Below, in pieces: positions 34,451-43,167 of a DNA stretch of 64,000 bases (its first letter is position 1; every line of letters starts with the position of its first letter). Source of the stretch: Fidelibacterota bacterium (GTDB lineage: Bacteria > Fidelibacterota > UBA2242 > JAFGTP01); NCBI GenBank assembly GCA_016934035.1, contig JAFGTP010000048.1, positions 1 to 64,000 of the forward strand, given 5' to 3'. The notes below the pieces were generated by a model. That model was not told where the DNA came from. It did no database searches and worked only from the letters and a program-made list of their open reading frames with translations. The position numbers were made by a program, and so were the translations under genes.

Positions 34451-35591
34451 TAATTATATAAAATTTATTTTATTGATATTTATCCTTTGCGGAACCAACT
34501 TTTTATTGGCCCGGCAATTGGAAGATATTCTTTCTGAAATATTGGAAAACAACCAGGAGTTAAAAGCCATTTCAGCAATGAACAAGCTGGAAATCCTCAA
34601 TGCTAAAAATGAACTATTGCCAGAAAATCCAGCGTTGGAGCAGGAGTTTCATGAAAATGATAATTATGAAATCGGAATAACACAAAGTTTTCAATTCCCC
34701 ACTTTCTATTATCATCAGTATAAGAACCTCCAGATGACAAAAGCCCAGCAGGAAGCCATCTACAAAGCTACCAAAGTGAGAATTCTGGAAGAAGCTAAGA
34801 TCAACCTATATTCATTAAACTACCTTCTAAACCAAATCAGAATTCAAAAAAAACGCCTTGAAGATGCAAATCAATTGACATCTCATTTTGAAAAATTACT
34901 GACACAGGGTGAGATCACTCAATTGGAATTAAATCAGGCTAAGATCCATCAAGTCTCTTATGACAATAGTTTAAGGGATTTGCTGATCCAAAAAGCAGAA
35001 GTATCTGAAACTTTGAAAATGCTTAACGGCGGTATTGAAGTTGAATCACACGTTATTCAATATCAGGAACCCACTCTGGAAATTGAAAGTCTGAAAGAAG
35101 ATTTTCTGCAAAATAATCCTGATCTGGCCATTGAAACAATCAACCAGCAAATTGCAGCACGCAATACCAAAATCGCGAAATACGAATGGCTGCCGTATTT
35201 CAGGATCGGTGTTCATAAAGGAAAAGAATCTGATCCGATGCTACATTATGGAATCTCCATTCCACTGTGGAAAAATCGCAATCGAATAAAGAGAGCCAAA
35301 GCGGTCCAACTTTACAATAATGCTAACCTGGAATATACTACCCAATCCGTAGCCAGCGAATTCAATAAATTAGCCTCAGAATACAAATTGCTTCAACAAA
35401 AACTTCAGCAGAATCTCAAACTCCATTTGAATTCCCATGAGTTACTGGAAAAGAGCCTTGAAGTTGGTGAAATCTCTTCCATTGAATACTTTACTGAAAT
35501 TGAAAATCTTTATGAATTTGAAGATCATATATCAAAGACTAATTTAGATTTGGAAATTGTAAAAGTGAAGTTGACGAGTTTTAAGTTTTAA
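34437..35591 (+). CDS. TolC family outer membrane channel (CusC/CzcC-like)
   Basis: A signal sequence (FILLIFILCGTNFLLARQ) precedes an outer membrane factor of 384 residues with the usual long helices (LEDILSEILENNQELKAI; ARNTKIAKYEWLPYFRIGVHKG) and a strand segment ending in GISIPLWKNRNRIKRAKA. It completes a three-component metal exporter. AGGAG lies before the ATG, which is inside the pump gene, so translation is coupled. It is shorter than CusC (about 460), as is common in this group. Confidence 0.9.
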   Translation: MKLNNNYIKFILLIFILCGTNFLLARQLEDILSEILENNQELKAISAMNKLEILNAKNELLPENPALEQEFHENDNYEIGITQSFQFPTFYYHQYKNLQMTKAQQEAIYKATKVRILEEAKINLYSLNYLLNQIRIQKKRLEDANQLTSHFEKLLTQGEITQLELNQAKIHQVSYDNSLRDLLIQKAEVSETLKMLNGGIEVESHVIQYQEPTLEIESLKEDFLQNNPDLAIETINQQIAARNTKIAKYEWLPYFRIGVHKGKESDPMLHYGISIPLWKNRNRIKRAKAVQLYNNANLEYTTQSVASEFNKLASEYKLLQQKLQQNLKLHLNSHELLEKSLEVGEISSIEYFTEIENLYEFEDHISKTNLDLEIVKVKLTSFKF

Positions 35592-35598
35592 TTTTTGA

Positions 35599-35628
35599 CG
35601 CAGAGACGAGGCATGCCTCGTCTCTGCG
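35599..35628. repeat. Perfect 30-nt palindrome between convergent genes
   Basis: Two 15-base arms (CGCAGAGACGAGGCA and its exact reverse complement) meet without a loop. It sits between the OMF gene and the convergent vWA gene. There is no T run, so it may act as a bidirectional hairpin stop, but the sequence style also resembles dispersed REP-like palindromes (GAGACGAGGC types) known from several phyla. Confidence 0.7.
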
Positions 35629-35649
35629 GTAATATTAACATCAACAAAC

Positions 35650-37716
35650 CTATTTCATAAATATCATCTTCTTTGTCTCAACATACTCACTTCCAACCAG
35701 CAACCGATAAAAATATATCCCGCTTGGTAATCCCGTAGCATCAAAACTTAATGAATAATTCCCTGCATTCCTATTTTCATTCACCAGCATCTGGACAACT
35801 TTTCCCTGCATATCATAGACAATCAATTTCACATTGGATTGCACAGGAATATTGAAAGAAATCGTTGTAGTTGGATTAAAAGGATTCGGGTAATTTTGGT
35901 TCAATTTAAATTTACCCGCAACATCAACTTCATCATCGATTGCAGTTTCATCGCCAGGTTCTGCATAAAGGGCTGTGTATTCTGTCAAAATCTGGAAGGT
36001 CAGACTCAGGTCAATGATTTGATTGATCAATTCGTCTGTTTCTCCATAGACATCAATCAGTTCCATCAAATGCTCTATCTTTGACATTGCCCAAAGTCTC
36101 GGTACAAATCGGTATCCTTGTCCGGGAGTATCATAAAATGCCAACGCATCTGTATAAGATACAATCTCATCTCGCATCATTCCTGTTAATGTAACATTGA
36201 ATTCTCCACCTGCGTCATAAAGCCCAAGTTCCATTGTCTGACTTCCCCAGAAGAGGTCCATTTTTTCTTTTGGGTAATTATCCCAGGGGTCCAGACCATT
36301 GAATTCAAATTCCAGGTCAGCCATTACCGGTTTTGAAATGCAGTTGAAATGGTTATTGACCACTTCTTCAATGTCATCATCAAATTCAATGAAGTAAGAA
36401 TACCCATGGTTTTTCAATGATAATTGTTTGAGGAGTCTTTCGCTTAACGTTTCCCCGATACCAAAGGAATAAATATGGACATTTTTATTGTTTGCTCTGG
36501 TGGTTCGGGCAACAATGGAATCGATATTGGTTTCACCAATTGTCGGTAAACCATCAGTCAGGAAAATCAAAATATTGGAGGAAGAATCACTAAAAGACTG
36601 TTCCATTGAAGTTTCTAAAGCATCGGAAATATTGGTCATTCCCAAAGCATAAATATGGGATACAAAATTTTCCGCTTCACTGAGATTTGCTTCACTGGCT
36701 TCCACCAGGTCATTTTTGAAAGTCTGTACATTGGTTCCGAAAATTACAATGTTGAATTTATCCTGAGGATTAAGTCGATCTAGAAAATTCTGTAAAGATT
36801 CTTTCAGGGCCTTTATCCTGTCACCATCCATACTAGAAGAGACATCAGCCGTAAATACAATATTGCGATTGACAATTTCATCATCTTCAATTTCATCCGG
36901 TGGTGTCACCCAGAGAGCATAAAAACTGGAAGTTCCCATGGAGTCTTCTTCTGTCGGTGTATAGGTCAAGAGGCTGTACTGCACATCTTCCCGGCGGGTT
37001 TCCCACTCAATTTCCAGATCAGTATCGGGGTAGAAATTTTCATCGCCAAATTCCAGGGTGTAATGTTTATCATCCTCTTTTTTCAGCAAAGTGGCTGTGG
37101 AACTTTCATGGCTGGGTGATTCAAAATACTTGAAAGTATTCTGGGTTTTGGCGTCCAGTTTCAAATGCACTGTCTGAAGCGGTTTGGACGACAAATCTGT
37201 TGTATTAAGGAAATATTCATAAGTGGTTTTACCAAAATCATAATCACACATTTCGACATACCTGACCTCTGTTCGCAAATCAGCATTGGCTGCAACCGGG
37301 ACAATTTTTAGGCGATAGAGATTGTCACCCAACTGTTCCAGCAATGCCGGGTCAAGCCACTGATTGAGGTGCTGATTATAATCATTGACAGCTTCCTGAC
37401 GTTCTCGAATCACCGCCTCATAGCGCTGATCTCCCACCCAATAAGCCATTTCCGTGATCATAGCATTTTCAGGTAATGGAAAAATGTAAATCGCTTCGAC
37501 AGATGTATTCAATTCATTGTGAAAAGTTTGGTCAACATAAGTTTCCGCGATCTGGTCCTGGATTTTCACATCAACATTTAATGATTTGATCCAGACTTTC
37601 TGGTAATTATCGCTACTCCAGCGCTTTCTCACATAGAGCGACCCGGTAGCAAAGACATTTTGTACAACTACCAAACTTAAAATTAAAAGGATTAAACCGT
37701 TCCTGATTTTTTTCAT
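35650..37716 (-). CDS. Secreted VIT-vWA protein with T9SS-type sorting domain
   Basis: After a signal peptide (LILLILSLVVVQNVFA) comes a VIT (vault/inter-alpha-trypsin) domain of about 130 residues (IAETYVDQTFHNELNTSVEAIYIFPLPENA). A von Willebrand A domain follows, with an intact MIDAS: ADVSSSM, a threonine in GMTNISDAL and the aspartate in FLTDGLPT. A linker region leads to the C-terminal sorting domain, which has NYPNPFNPTTTISF and ends YVETKKMIFMK. Such proteins bind metal-dependent partners outside the cell. It is the last of three adjacent vWA genes on this strand. The ligand is unknown. Confidence 0.9.
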   Translation of the reverse strand: MKKIRNGLILLILSLVVVQNVFATGSLYVRKRWSSDNYQKVWIKSLNVDVKIQDQIAETYVDQTFHNELNTSVEAIYIFPLPENAMITEMAYWVGDQRYEAVIRERQEAVNDYNQHLNQWLDPALLEQLGDNLYRLKIVPVAANADLRTEVRYVEMCDYDFGKTTYEYFLNTTDLSSKPLQTVHLKLDAKTQNTFKYFESPSHESSTATLLKKEDDKHYTLEFGDENFYPDTDLEIEWETRREDVQYSLLTYTPTEEDSMGTSSFYALWVTPPDEIEDDEIVNRNIVFTADVSSSMDGDRIKALKESLQNFLDRLNPQDKFNIVIFGTNVQTFKNDLVEASEANLSEAENFVSHIYALGMTNISDALETSMEQSFSDSSSNILIFLTDGLPTIGETNIDSIVARTTRANNKNVHIYSFGIGETLSERLLKQLSLKNHGYSYFIEFDDDIEEVVNNHFNCISKPVMADLEFEFNGLDPWDNYPKEKMDLFWGSQTMELGLYDAGGEFNVTLTGMMRDEIVSYTDALAFYDTPGQGYRFVPRLWAMSKIEHLMELIDVYGETDELINQIIDLSLTFQILTEYTALYAEPGDETAIDDEVDVAGKFKLNQNYPNPFNPTTTISFNIPVQSNVKLIVYDMQGKVVQMLVNENRNAGNYSLSFDATGLPSGIYFYRLLVGSEYVETKKMIFMK

Positions 37717-37741
37717 CCTTCATCTCCTTTTTTTTGGTAAT

Positions 37742-37812
37742 ATAGGTGTTTAGGAGTATAGGGCTTTAGGTTTTTAGGAGAACTTCCAACTAAAGCAATC
37801 CTAAACACCTAT
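37742..37812. repeat. 71-nt inverted-repeat element between two VIT-vWA genes
   Basis: Fourteen-base perfect terminal inverted repeats (ATAGGTGTTTAGGA at 37742-37755 and its complement at 37799-37812) enclose a second pair CTTTAG/CTAAAG. The right end overlaps the spacer before the next gene's stop. It folds into one long hairpin and could be a terminator, an mRNA-stabilising stem or a miniature mobile element. Confidence 0.6.
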
Positions 37813-37816
37813 CCAT

Positions 37817-39841
37817 CTATTTCATCAAATTGATTTTCATCGTATTCATTATCCTGTCACCAATCTGCAATGCAGCGATGTAGACACCACTTGGCAGTTG
37901 GTTGCCATAGGCGTCACAGGCATTGAACGGCACAGTATGCCAGCCGGTTTGCAGGTGTGAAATATCAATCACGGCTACCAATCTTCCGCGGAGGTCAAAT
38001 ATCTTTAGCAATTTTACACCGGCATAAAGTTGTGAATTGATATAGATCCGAAAGTTCGTTGTGGGATTAAACGGGTTCGGATAATTGCCGGCAATATAAG
38101 ATTCCGCAACCTGCACTTTTCCTTTTCCATCAATTGCCGTAAAAACATTTTCATAATCAGCAACATAGGCCGTGTAAATACAGCGAATATTGTAATTCAG
38201 GCTGAGATCAATCAATTGTTGTTTTAATTCCGGTGTCTCACCATAGATTTCGATTTCCCACTCAATGCGGTCGATCATGGATTTTGCCCAGAATTTTTCG
38301 ATAAATTTGCAGGTATCATTTTTAGAGGTAAAATTCAGGATGGAATCATAACTTTTGTAGCCGTTGACTGAATTTCCACCAATGCTCAAAGGAACATTGC
38401 CCGGTAAATCATAACGGCCGGTGGTAAAAAAATAGGAGCCTGAATAATAAGACGGGATTTTGGCCGGATTCATATCCGTAAGCGTTGTCGCCCCGCCATA
38501 TTCCATAACAACATCTTTCAAGACAGGCCGGCTGATCCTTCCCCAGAGTTGATCAATTTTATGATAACGATTGTCATTGTCATCGATATAGGTCACAAAG
38601 CCGAAATTTTCTGCGGCAGTCATTTCCAGTTGTGCATAGCTGAGGTCGTCACCAAGGCCTACCGGAAAAATACCGGTTTTATGGGTATTGTAATCAAAAA
38701 CTTCTCCGGGGTCAACCAGGCTTCGGCCACCGGTAAACACAACCAGGGCATTATTAAACTCATCATCGTTAATCTGAGACAGGGCCTGTTTCAGAGCGTA
38801 GTCCATATCTGAGCCACTACTGGCATAGCGACTTGCCAACCAGCTTTTGGCGTTGGTGATGTTTGCCGGCGAAGCTTTCTGACATTCATTGTAACATTTA
38901 TGGACTGAGGTCGTGAAAGCCATAATATTAAACTCATCCTCACTGTCCAGTTTGTCCAGCATATCGGAGATACTTTCAATGCTTTCTTCCAGTTTGACGC
39001 CGTACATGTCCCATGAAGTTGAGAGCAGAAAGATAATTCTTTTTTGAAAAAGGCTGTCAGCGGAAACATCCAGTGCCGGTTTTACAAAAAGCCCGAAATG
39101 GCCATCAGCAGTATCATTATTTACCGAGAAAAAATCAACAGCCAGGTCCTGCTGACTGATAGAATATTCAAAAGTTATGTTCTGGTTGGGATGAAACTTT
39201 GGTTCTGTCAATTGCAGTTTCAATTCTTTTTCAGATTCAGACAATCGGACAAAGCCGGGAAAATTCGGAATATCATAGCCGGTGATGGGTGCTTCGGATT
39301 TCACATGGACATTCATCTCCAGCAGATCATAAGGCTGGGTTACAAAGTCGCCGGTATTCAAGGGAATTTCCTGTAAGCATTTACCCTCGTTAAAATCCAT
39401 TGTACTAATATAATGCAACTCCGTTCTCTGAATCTCCTGGGCTTTGATGCCTTTCAGCAGGATTTTGATGCCGTTATTGCCGATATATTTTGTCACTCTG
39501 GCGGCAAGGTCACTCTCACCATGTCCGGGATTCACGGCCTGCTCTTTGACTTTCAATACTGCTTCATAGACGATATCATTGTACCAGTACAAAAATTTAG
39601 TCGCTTTGGCCTCATCAGGCAGCGGGTAGGAAAACACAGCATCAGTGGAGTCATAGGATTCATTGACAAATTCCTGGTATATGGCAGTTTCAGCAATCAA
39701 ACCATTTATGTTAATATTGATTCTTGTCATTCGGTTACGCAGGAAATCCTTGGGATAATCTTCATCTGCCGGCATTAGCAAACCGTCAGCAAAAATAGAA
39801 GTAACAAGTAAAAGTGTAGTAATAAAAATTCTGTATTTCAT
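37817..39841 (-). CDS. Secreted VIT-vWA protein with degenerate MIDAS
   Basis: The layout is the same as the downstream paralogue: signal peptide (FITTLLLVTSIFA), VIT domain (LIAETAIYQEFVNESYDSTDAVFSYP-like), vWA domain and a T9SS-type sorting domain (NYPNPFNPTTNF, ending NTMKINLMK). In the vWA domain the metal site is lost: the DxSxS position reads LLSTSWDM and the later TDG-like position reads VFTGGRSL. It therefore probably does not bind Mg2+ in the classical way. The start at 39841 follows GGAGG at five bases. It is probably a partner of the other two vWA proteins. Confidence 0.88.
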   Translation of the reverse strand: MKYRIFITTLLLVTSIFADGLLMPADEDYPKDFLRNRMTRINININGLIAETAIYQEFVNESYDSTDAVFSYPLPDEAKATKFLYWYNDIVYEAVLKVKEQAVNPGHGESDLAARVTKYIGNNGIKILLKGIKAQEIQRTELHYISTMDFNEGKCLQEIPLNTGDFVTQPYDLLEMNVHVKSEAPITGYDIPNFPGFVRLSESEKELKLQLTEPKFHPNQNITFEYSISQQDLAVDFFSVNNDTADGHFGLFVKPALDVSADSLFQKRIIFLLSTSWDMYGVKLEESIESISDMLDKLDSEDEFNIMAFTTSVHKCYNECQKASPANITNAKSWLASRYASSGSDMDYALKQALSQINDDEFNNALVVFTGGRSLVDPGEVFDYNTHKTGIFPVGLGDDLSYAQLEMTAAENFGFVTYIDDNDNRYHKIDQLWGRISRPVLKDVVMEYGGATTLTDMNPAKIPSYYSGSYFFTTGRYDLPGNVPLSIGGNSVNGYKSYDSILNFTSKNDTCKFIEKFWAKSMIDRIEWEIEIYGETPELKQQLIDLSLNYNIRCIYTAYVADYENVFTAIDGKGKVQVAESYIAGNYPNPFNPTTNFRIYINSQLYAGVKLLKIFDLRGRLVAVIDISHLQTGWHTVPFNACDAYGNQLPSGVYIAALQIGDRIMNTMKINLMK

Positions 39842-39854
39842 GTCAACCTCCACC

Positions 39855-42161
39855 TTATTTCAGGTACAATATTTTATGGGTTCGCATAAACTTATCGCCA
39901 TTTCCGTCAATGCCGGCTAACTGAATGATGTACATTCCGGTACTGACGTCATGGCCCTGCATATCACGCCCATTCCAGGCGATTTTGTGATATCCTGGTG
40001 AATGCGGAAGTGTGTATTCCATAATCTTTTTACCAAGAAGATTGTAGATGTACATTTTGGTTTTGGAAAGGTCCTGAAGGTTGAGCACAAAATTGATCCG
40101 TTCATTAAAGGGATTCGGATAGACTGTCAGCACTTCTTTGGATAAAGTACCATCAGATGGCACATCATAGGTAAAAATGGATTGGCAGCCCAGACCGTTG
40201 TAGCGCAGTTTCAGGTAAATATCATTTTGGGTGTTTTCCAGGAAAATACTGCCATAGGAAATCATATATTTGTATTCTGACCCCATATTGGCAATATCCA
40301 GAAGGATATCTTTAAAATTTCCATTGATATCATAAAAATTTCCCCCTGTAGGATTGACAATGGGATTGAACCAGTCGGTTTGCAACGAGTTCAGGCCAAC
40401 ACCGTGAACAGTTATTCCCATTTCCAGCATTTTTGCTACCACCTGTTCTTTGCTGTATTGGGTAGTGGGATAAGCTTCGTCGGTTATCCAGACAATTGAG
40501 CGTTTGCTTCTGTCCCGCCAACTCAATTCTGTAGCTCTCATCAAGGCTGAGGGTGAATCTTCAACTCCACCCCAAAGCACAACACTGGAAAGATTATTTT
40601 TTATCTGATCAAGGTCATTGGTAAAATCCCAGACATCATCCACTGTCGTACTAAACGTGATTACACCCACTTGAAAATCATAGCCTTTGTCCAGTAATCT
40701 TTGAGCAAAATCATTGATATTATCTTTCACTGCAGCAATTTCATTTCCCATGCTGCCACTGCAATCCATGACAAAGACAATATCCGCCAGGTTGGATCCA
40801 TCAGACTCAAAAAAACCTAGTTCAAAATCATTGATTCGGGTTTCATTTTCATAGAGGAATATGTTCTCTTCAGAAAGGTCTGTGATTTTGCGTCCGAGGA
40901 GATTGTTTTCCACATTGAATACAAGGCTGACTTCCGGAAAATCGGAAGTGATCAGAGAATCGCCGTAGATCGTCAGCCCACTGTCGCTGACCGGGGTCTC
41001 CGGAAGATAGATATAACGTAATATTTCATCCTGAATTTCGTCATCAGCCGAAACCAAGGCTTTGACCGGCAGAACTAAATCTTCATAGGCAATATTGGCA
41101 TTGATCTGAATTCTTTGAAACAGGGCCTGTTTTCCGCTCAGGTCCAGGTTATAATTTTCAAACTCCGCCTGCAATTTGTCAGGCAAATCAAAAGAAATAG
41201 TTACATTTTCGGGTGCCGATTCTTCACCTTTAATAATTTCCATATAGGTGGATTGGGTCCGGGGAAACATGGAACCATCAACCAGATCGAAAAATACGGG
41301 CAGGTCCCAGCGCGTAAAAAAGGCCCTGGAAAAATCCGCCTCCGGAAAGGTAATGGTCATGGCATTGACCAATGAATCGCCCACTGCTACTGATTGTGCG
41401 GGCCAGTAAAATTTCAATAGTAAATCAAAAATGGTTTGGATTTCTGAATCGCTCATTTCCGGTTCCATCTGTTTGTAGGCGAAGGGCCAGTTGTCAGCCA
41501 CTATTTTCGTAAAATTGATTTCCGATGAGATGTTAACGCCGAGCCCCCTGGCGCCCGTTGGTTTTTCCCAAATTTCCAGGGAACCCGAATTTTCAAATAC
41601 CCTTCTTTCAGCCCCAATCTCGCCATTGGTACGGATCCATCCGTCACCGTATTTGCCAATACCCGGATCAATCATCATAGCGCTGGAAAAATCATGTGGG
41701 ACCTGATCATCATTGATGATTGTTGTGGTCAAAGTTATGGAATGGTCCGGTTGGAGTGACAGGGAAAAGCGATAGGCTATCGATGCATCATTGGTCCCGC
41801 AGATTGATAGTATATTTTCACTTTTTTTAACATAGCAGTCAGCAAAAAAATCTTCGGTTTTATACCAGTTGCCATCAACTGAAAGGAAAGGAAAAGAAGT
41901 CCTGGCATAGGGATGACCATAGGTAATATTGCAATGGTCGTCAAGGGATGAGGCGCTGCTGCCACTCTGAGTGCCCAGCGTAAAATATCCGCCGTTGCCC
42001 AGGGATATTTCAAAATATCCATCATCATAGCATTCATAATTTAACCAGCTTGCTGCTTTACTAAGTCCCAAAAAATCAATATCATAATCGGCTTTTCGAA
42101 CATAATTCGAGGCCCCCAGCGCGCCTGCCAGCATTAAAATAAAAAATAATTTCCACCTCAT
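39855..42161 (-). CDS. Secreted vWA protein with T9SS-type sorting domain
   Basis: A signal peptide (LFFILMLAGALGASNY) is followed by about 430 residues of unrecognised beta-rich sequence without a clear VIT domain. A vWA domain then shows an intact metal site (VMDCSGSMGNEI; later WITDEAYPTT). The C-terminal sorting domain carries VYPNPFNERINF and ends MRTHKILYLK. It is the first of three vWA genes; the next starts 14 bp after its stop. The spacer upstream holds a CRP/FNR-type site shared with the divergent sodN gene. Confidence 0.85.
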   Translation of the reverse strand: MRWKLFFILMLAGALGASNYVRKADYDIDFLGLSKAASWLNYECYDDGYFEISLGNGGYFTLGTQSGSSASSLDDHCNITYGHPYARTSFPFLSVDGNWYKTEDFFADCYVKKSENILSICGTNDASIAYRFSLSLQPDHSITLTTTIINDDQVPHDFSSAMMIDPGIGKYGDGWIRTNGEIGAERRVFENSGSLEIWEKPTGARGLGVNISSEINFTKIVADNWPFAYKQMEPEMSDSEIQTIFDLLLKFYWPAQSVAVGDSLVNAMTITFPEADFSRAFFTRWDLPVFFDLVDGSMFPRTQSTYMEIIKGEESAPENVTISFDLPDKLQAEFENYNLDLSGKQALFQRIQINANIAYEDLVLPVKALVSADDEIQDEILRYIYLPETPVSDSGLTIYGDSLITSDFPEVSLVFNVENNLLGRKITDLSEENIFLYENETRINDFELGFFESDGSNLADIVFVMDCSGSMGNEIAAVKDNINDFAQRLLDKGYDFQVGVITFSTTVDDVWDFTNDLDQIKNNLSSVVLWGGVEDSPSALMRATELSWRDRSKRSIVWITDEAYPTTQYSKEQVVAKMLEMGITVHGVGLNSLQTDWFNPIVNPTGGNFYDINGNFKDILLDIANMGSEYKYMISYGSIFLENTQNDIYLKLRYNGLGCQSIFTYDVPSDGTLSKEVLTVYPNPFNERINFVLNLQDLSKTKMYIYNLLGKKIMEYTLPHSPGYHKIAWNGRDMQGHDVSTGMYIIQLAGIDGNGDKFMRTHKILYLK

Positions 42162-42239
42162 TTGATCTCCTCTTGTGTGCCATAAATTCCTTTGAAATTT
42201 ATTTAAAAATGGATAATGACCATAGCAAAAAAATTATTA

Positions 42240-42255
42240 TGTGATGTAAATCACA
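42240..42255. promoter_or_regulatory. CRP/FNR-family operator between vWA operon and sodN
   Basis: TGTGA-N6-TCACA (42240-42255) is a perfect match to the CRP symmetric core, and the same bases contain TGAT-N4-ATCA, the FNR-like core. It is 79 bp upstream of the vWA gene start and 112 bp upstream of sodN, so it could control either or both. Which regulator binds cannot be told from sequence. Confidence 0.6.
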
Positions 42256-42366
42256 TCAGTGGTTTTTCAATAATATTAATTAAATGCCACTTTTTTTATA
42301 AGTAATATTTACTAATCTGATAATTTTATCTACTTTGTTAATATTATAAACAAAAAGGAGAAAAAA

Positions 42367-42825
42367 ATGAAAAAACCAATGATTATTTTTGTTATATCTC
42401 TTATGATTTTGCCTGTCTTACTTTCAGCCCACTGTCAGATTCCCTGTGGAATTTATGATGATGAACTTCGTATCAGCCTGCTGAAAGAACACGCCAAAAC
42501 CCTGGAAAAATCCATTAGTGAAATTCAGGCCCTCACAACCGGCACGGTGAAAAATGATAACCAACTGGTACGCTGGATTATCAATAAAGATGAACATGCC
42601 GATATGATCAGCGAGATTGTGAGTTATTATTTTCTGGCTCAAAGGATCAAGGAGCCTGAGGGAACGGACAAACACGCCATGGAACATTACGAAACAAGAT
42701 TAAAACTGCTTCATAAAATTTTGGTCCTCTCCATGCAAGTCAAACAAAACGATGACATCGAGCATGTCAATGAACTAAAAAAATATATCCGAAAGTTTGA
42801 AGAGGAATACATAAAAAAGCCTTGA
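42367..42825 (+). CDS. sodN: Nickel superoxide dismutase
   Basis: The mature N-terminus HCQIPCGIYD is the nickel hook of Ni-SOD: His1, Cys2 and Cys6 bind Ni and form the active site that converts superoxide to H2O2 and O2. It lies after a 21-residue leader with a hydrophobic core (MIIFVISLMILPVLLSA), ending in LSA just before the His, which looks like a normal Sec signal peptide. The remainder is a four-helix bundle of about 130 residues (HAKTLEKSISEIQAL, DEHADMISEIVSYYF). No sodX peptidase gene adjoins it. The ribosome site is AAAAGGAG. Export to the periplasm is inferred. Confidence 0.93.
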   Translation: MKKPMIIFVISLMILPVLLSAHCQIPCGIYDDELRISLLKEHAKTLEKSISEIQALTTGTVKNDNQLVRWIINKDEHADMISEIVSYYFLAQRIKEPEGTDKHAMEHYETRLKLLHKILVLSMQVKQNDDIEHVNELKKYIRKFEEEYIKKP

Positions 42826-42827
42826 TT

Positions 42828-42864
42828 AAAAAAAGCCTTGCAGGTCCTCAAAACCAGCAAGGCT
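42828..42864 (-). terminator. Rho-independent terminator of the groES operon
   Basis: Read on the minus strand, the stem AGCCTTGC / GCAAGGCT is followed by seven T. It lies in the short spacer between the convergent sodN and groES genes and ends the minus-strand transcript. Confidence 0.8.
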
Positions 42865-42875
42865 GATTCTTCCTA

Positions 42876-43154
42876 TTATATTTCATCTACCGTTTCATAT
42901 TTGCCAAGAATTTCCGATTCCTGAATGAAAAGAAAATTCTCACCTTCCTGTGAAAATTTCGTGCCTGAATATTCTTTATAAATGACAATATCACCAATAG
43001 AAATCTGTTCTTTTGCAGCAGCCGATAGGGCCACGACTTCTCCCTCATTGGGTTTTTCCCTGGCTGTATCGGGAATAATAATTCCGCTGCTTGTTTTTTC
43101 TTCCCCTTTTGACGTCCGGACCAATACATAGTTGTTTATCGGTTGAATTTTCAT
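42876..43154 (-). CDS. GroES-family co-chaperonin
   Basis: The protein of 92 residues has IQPINNYVLVR, the mobile loop region KTSSGIIIPDTAREKPNEGEVVAL and the C-terminal FIQESEILGKYE, all as in GroES/Cpn10. It would cap GroEL in the cytoplasm. No groEL is present, and the gene follows a glutaredoxin-like gene by 13 bp, so this may be a second, stress-linked copy. The start at 43154 has GGAGGA six bases upstream. I give no symbol because the main groES may be elsewhere. Confidence 0.9.
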   Translation of the reverse strand: MKIQPINNYVLVRTSKGEEKTSSGIIIPDTAREKPNEGEVVALSAAAKEQISIGDIVIYKEYSGTKFSQEGENFLFIQESEILGKYETVDEI

Positions 43155-43167
43155 TGTAAATCCTCCA

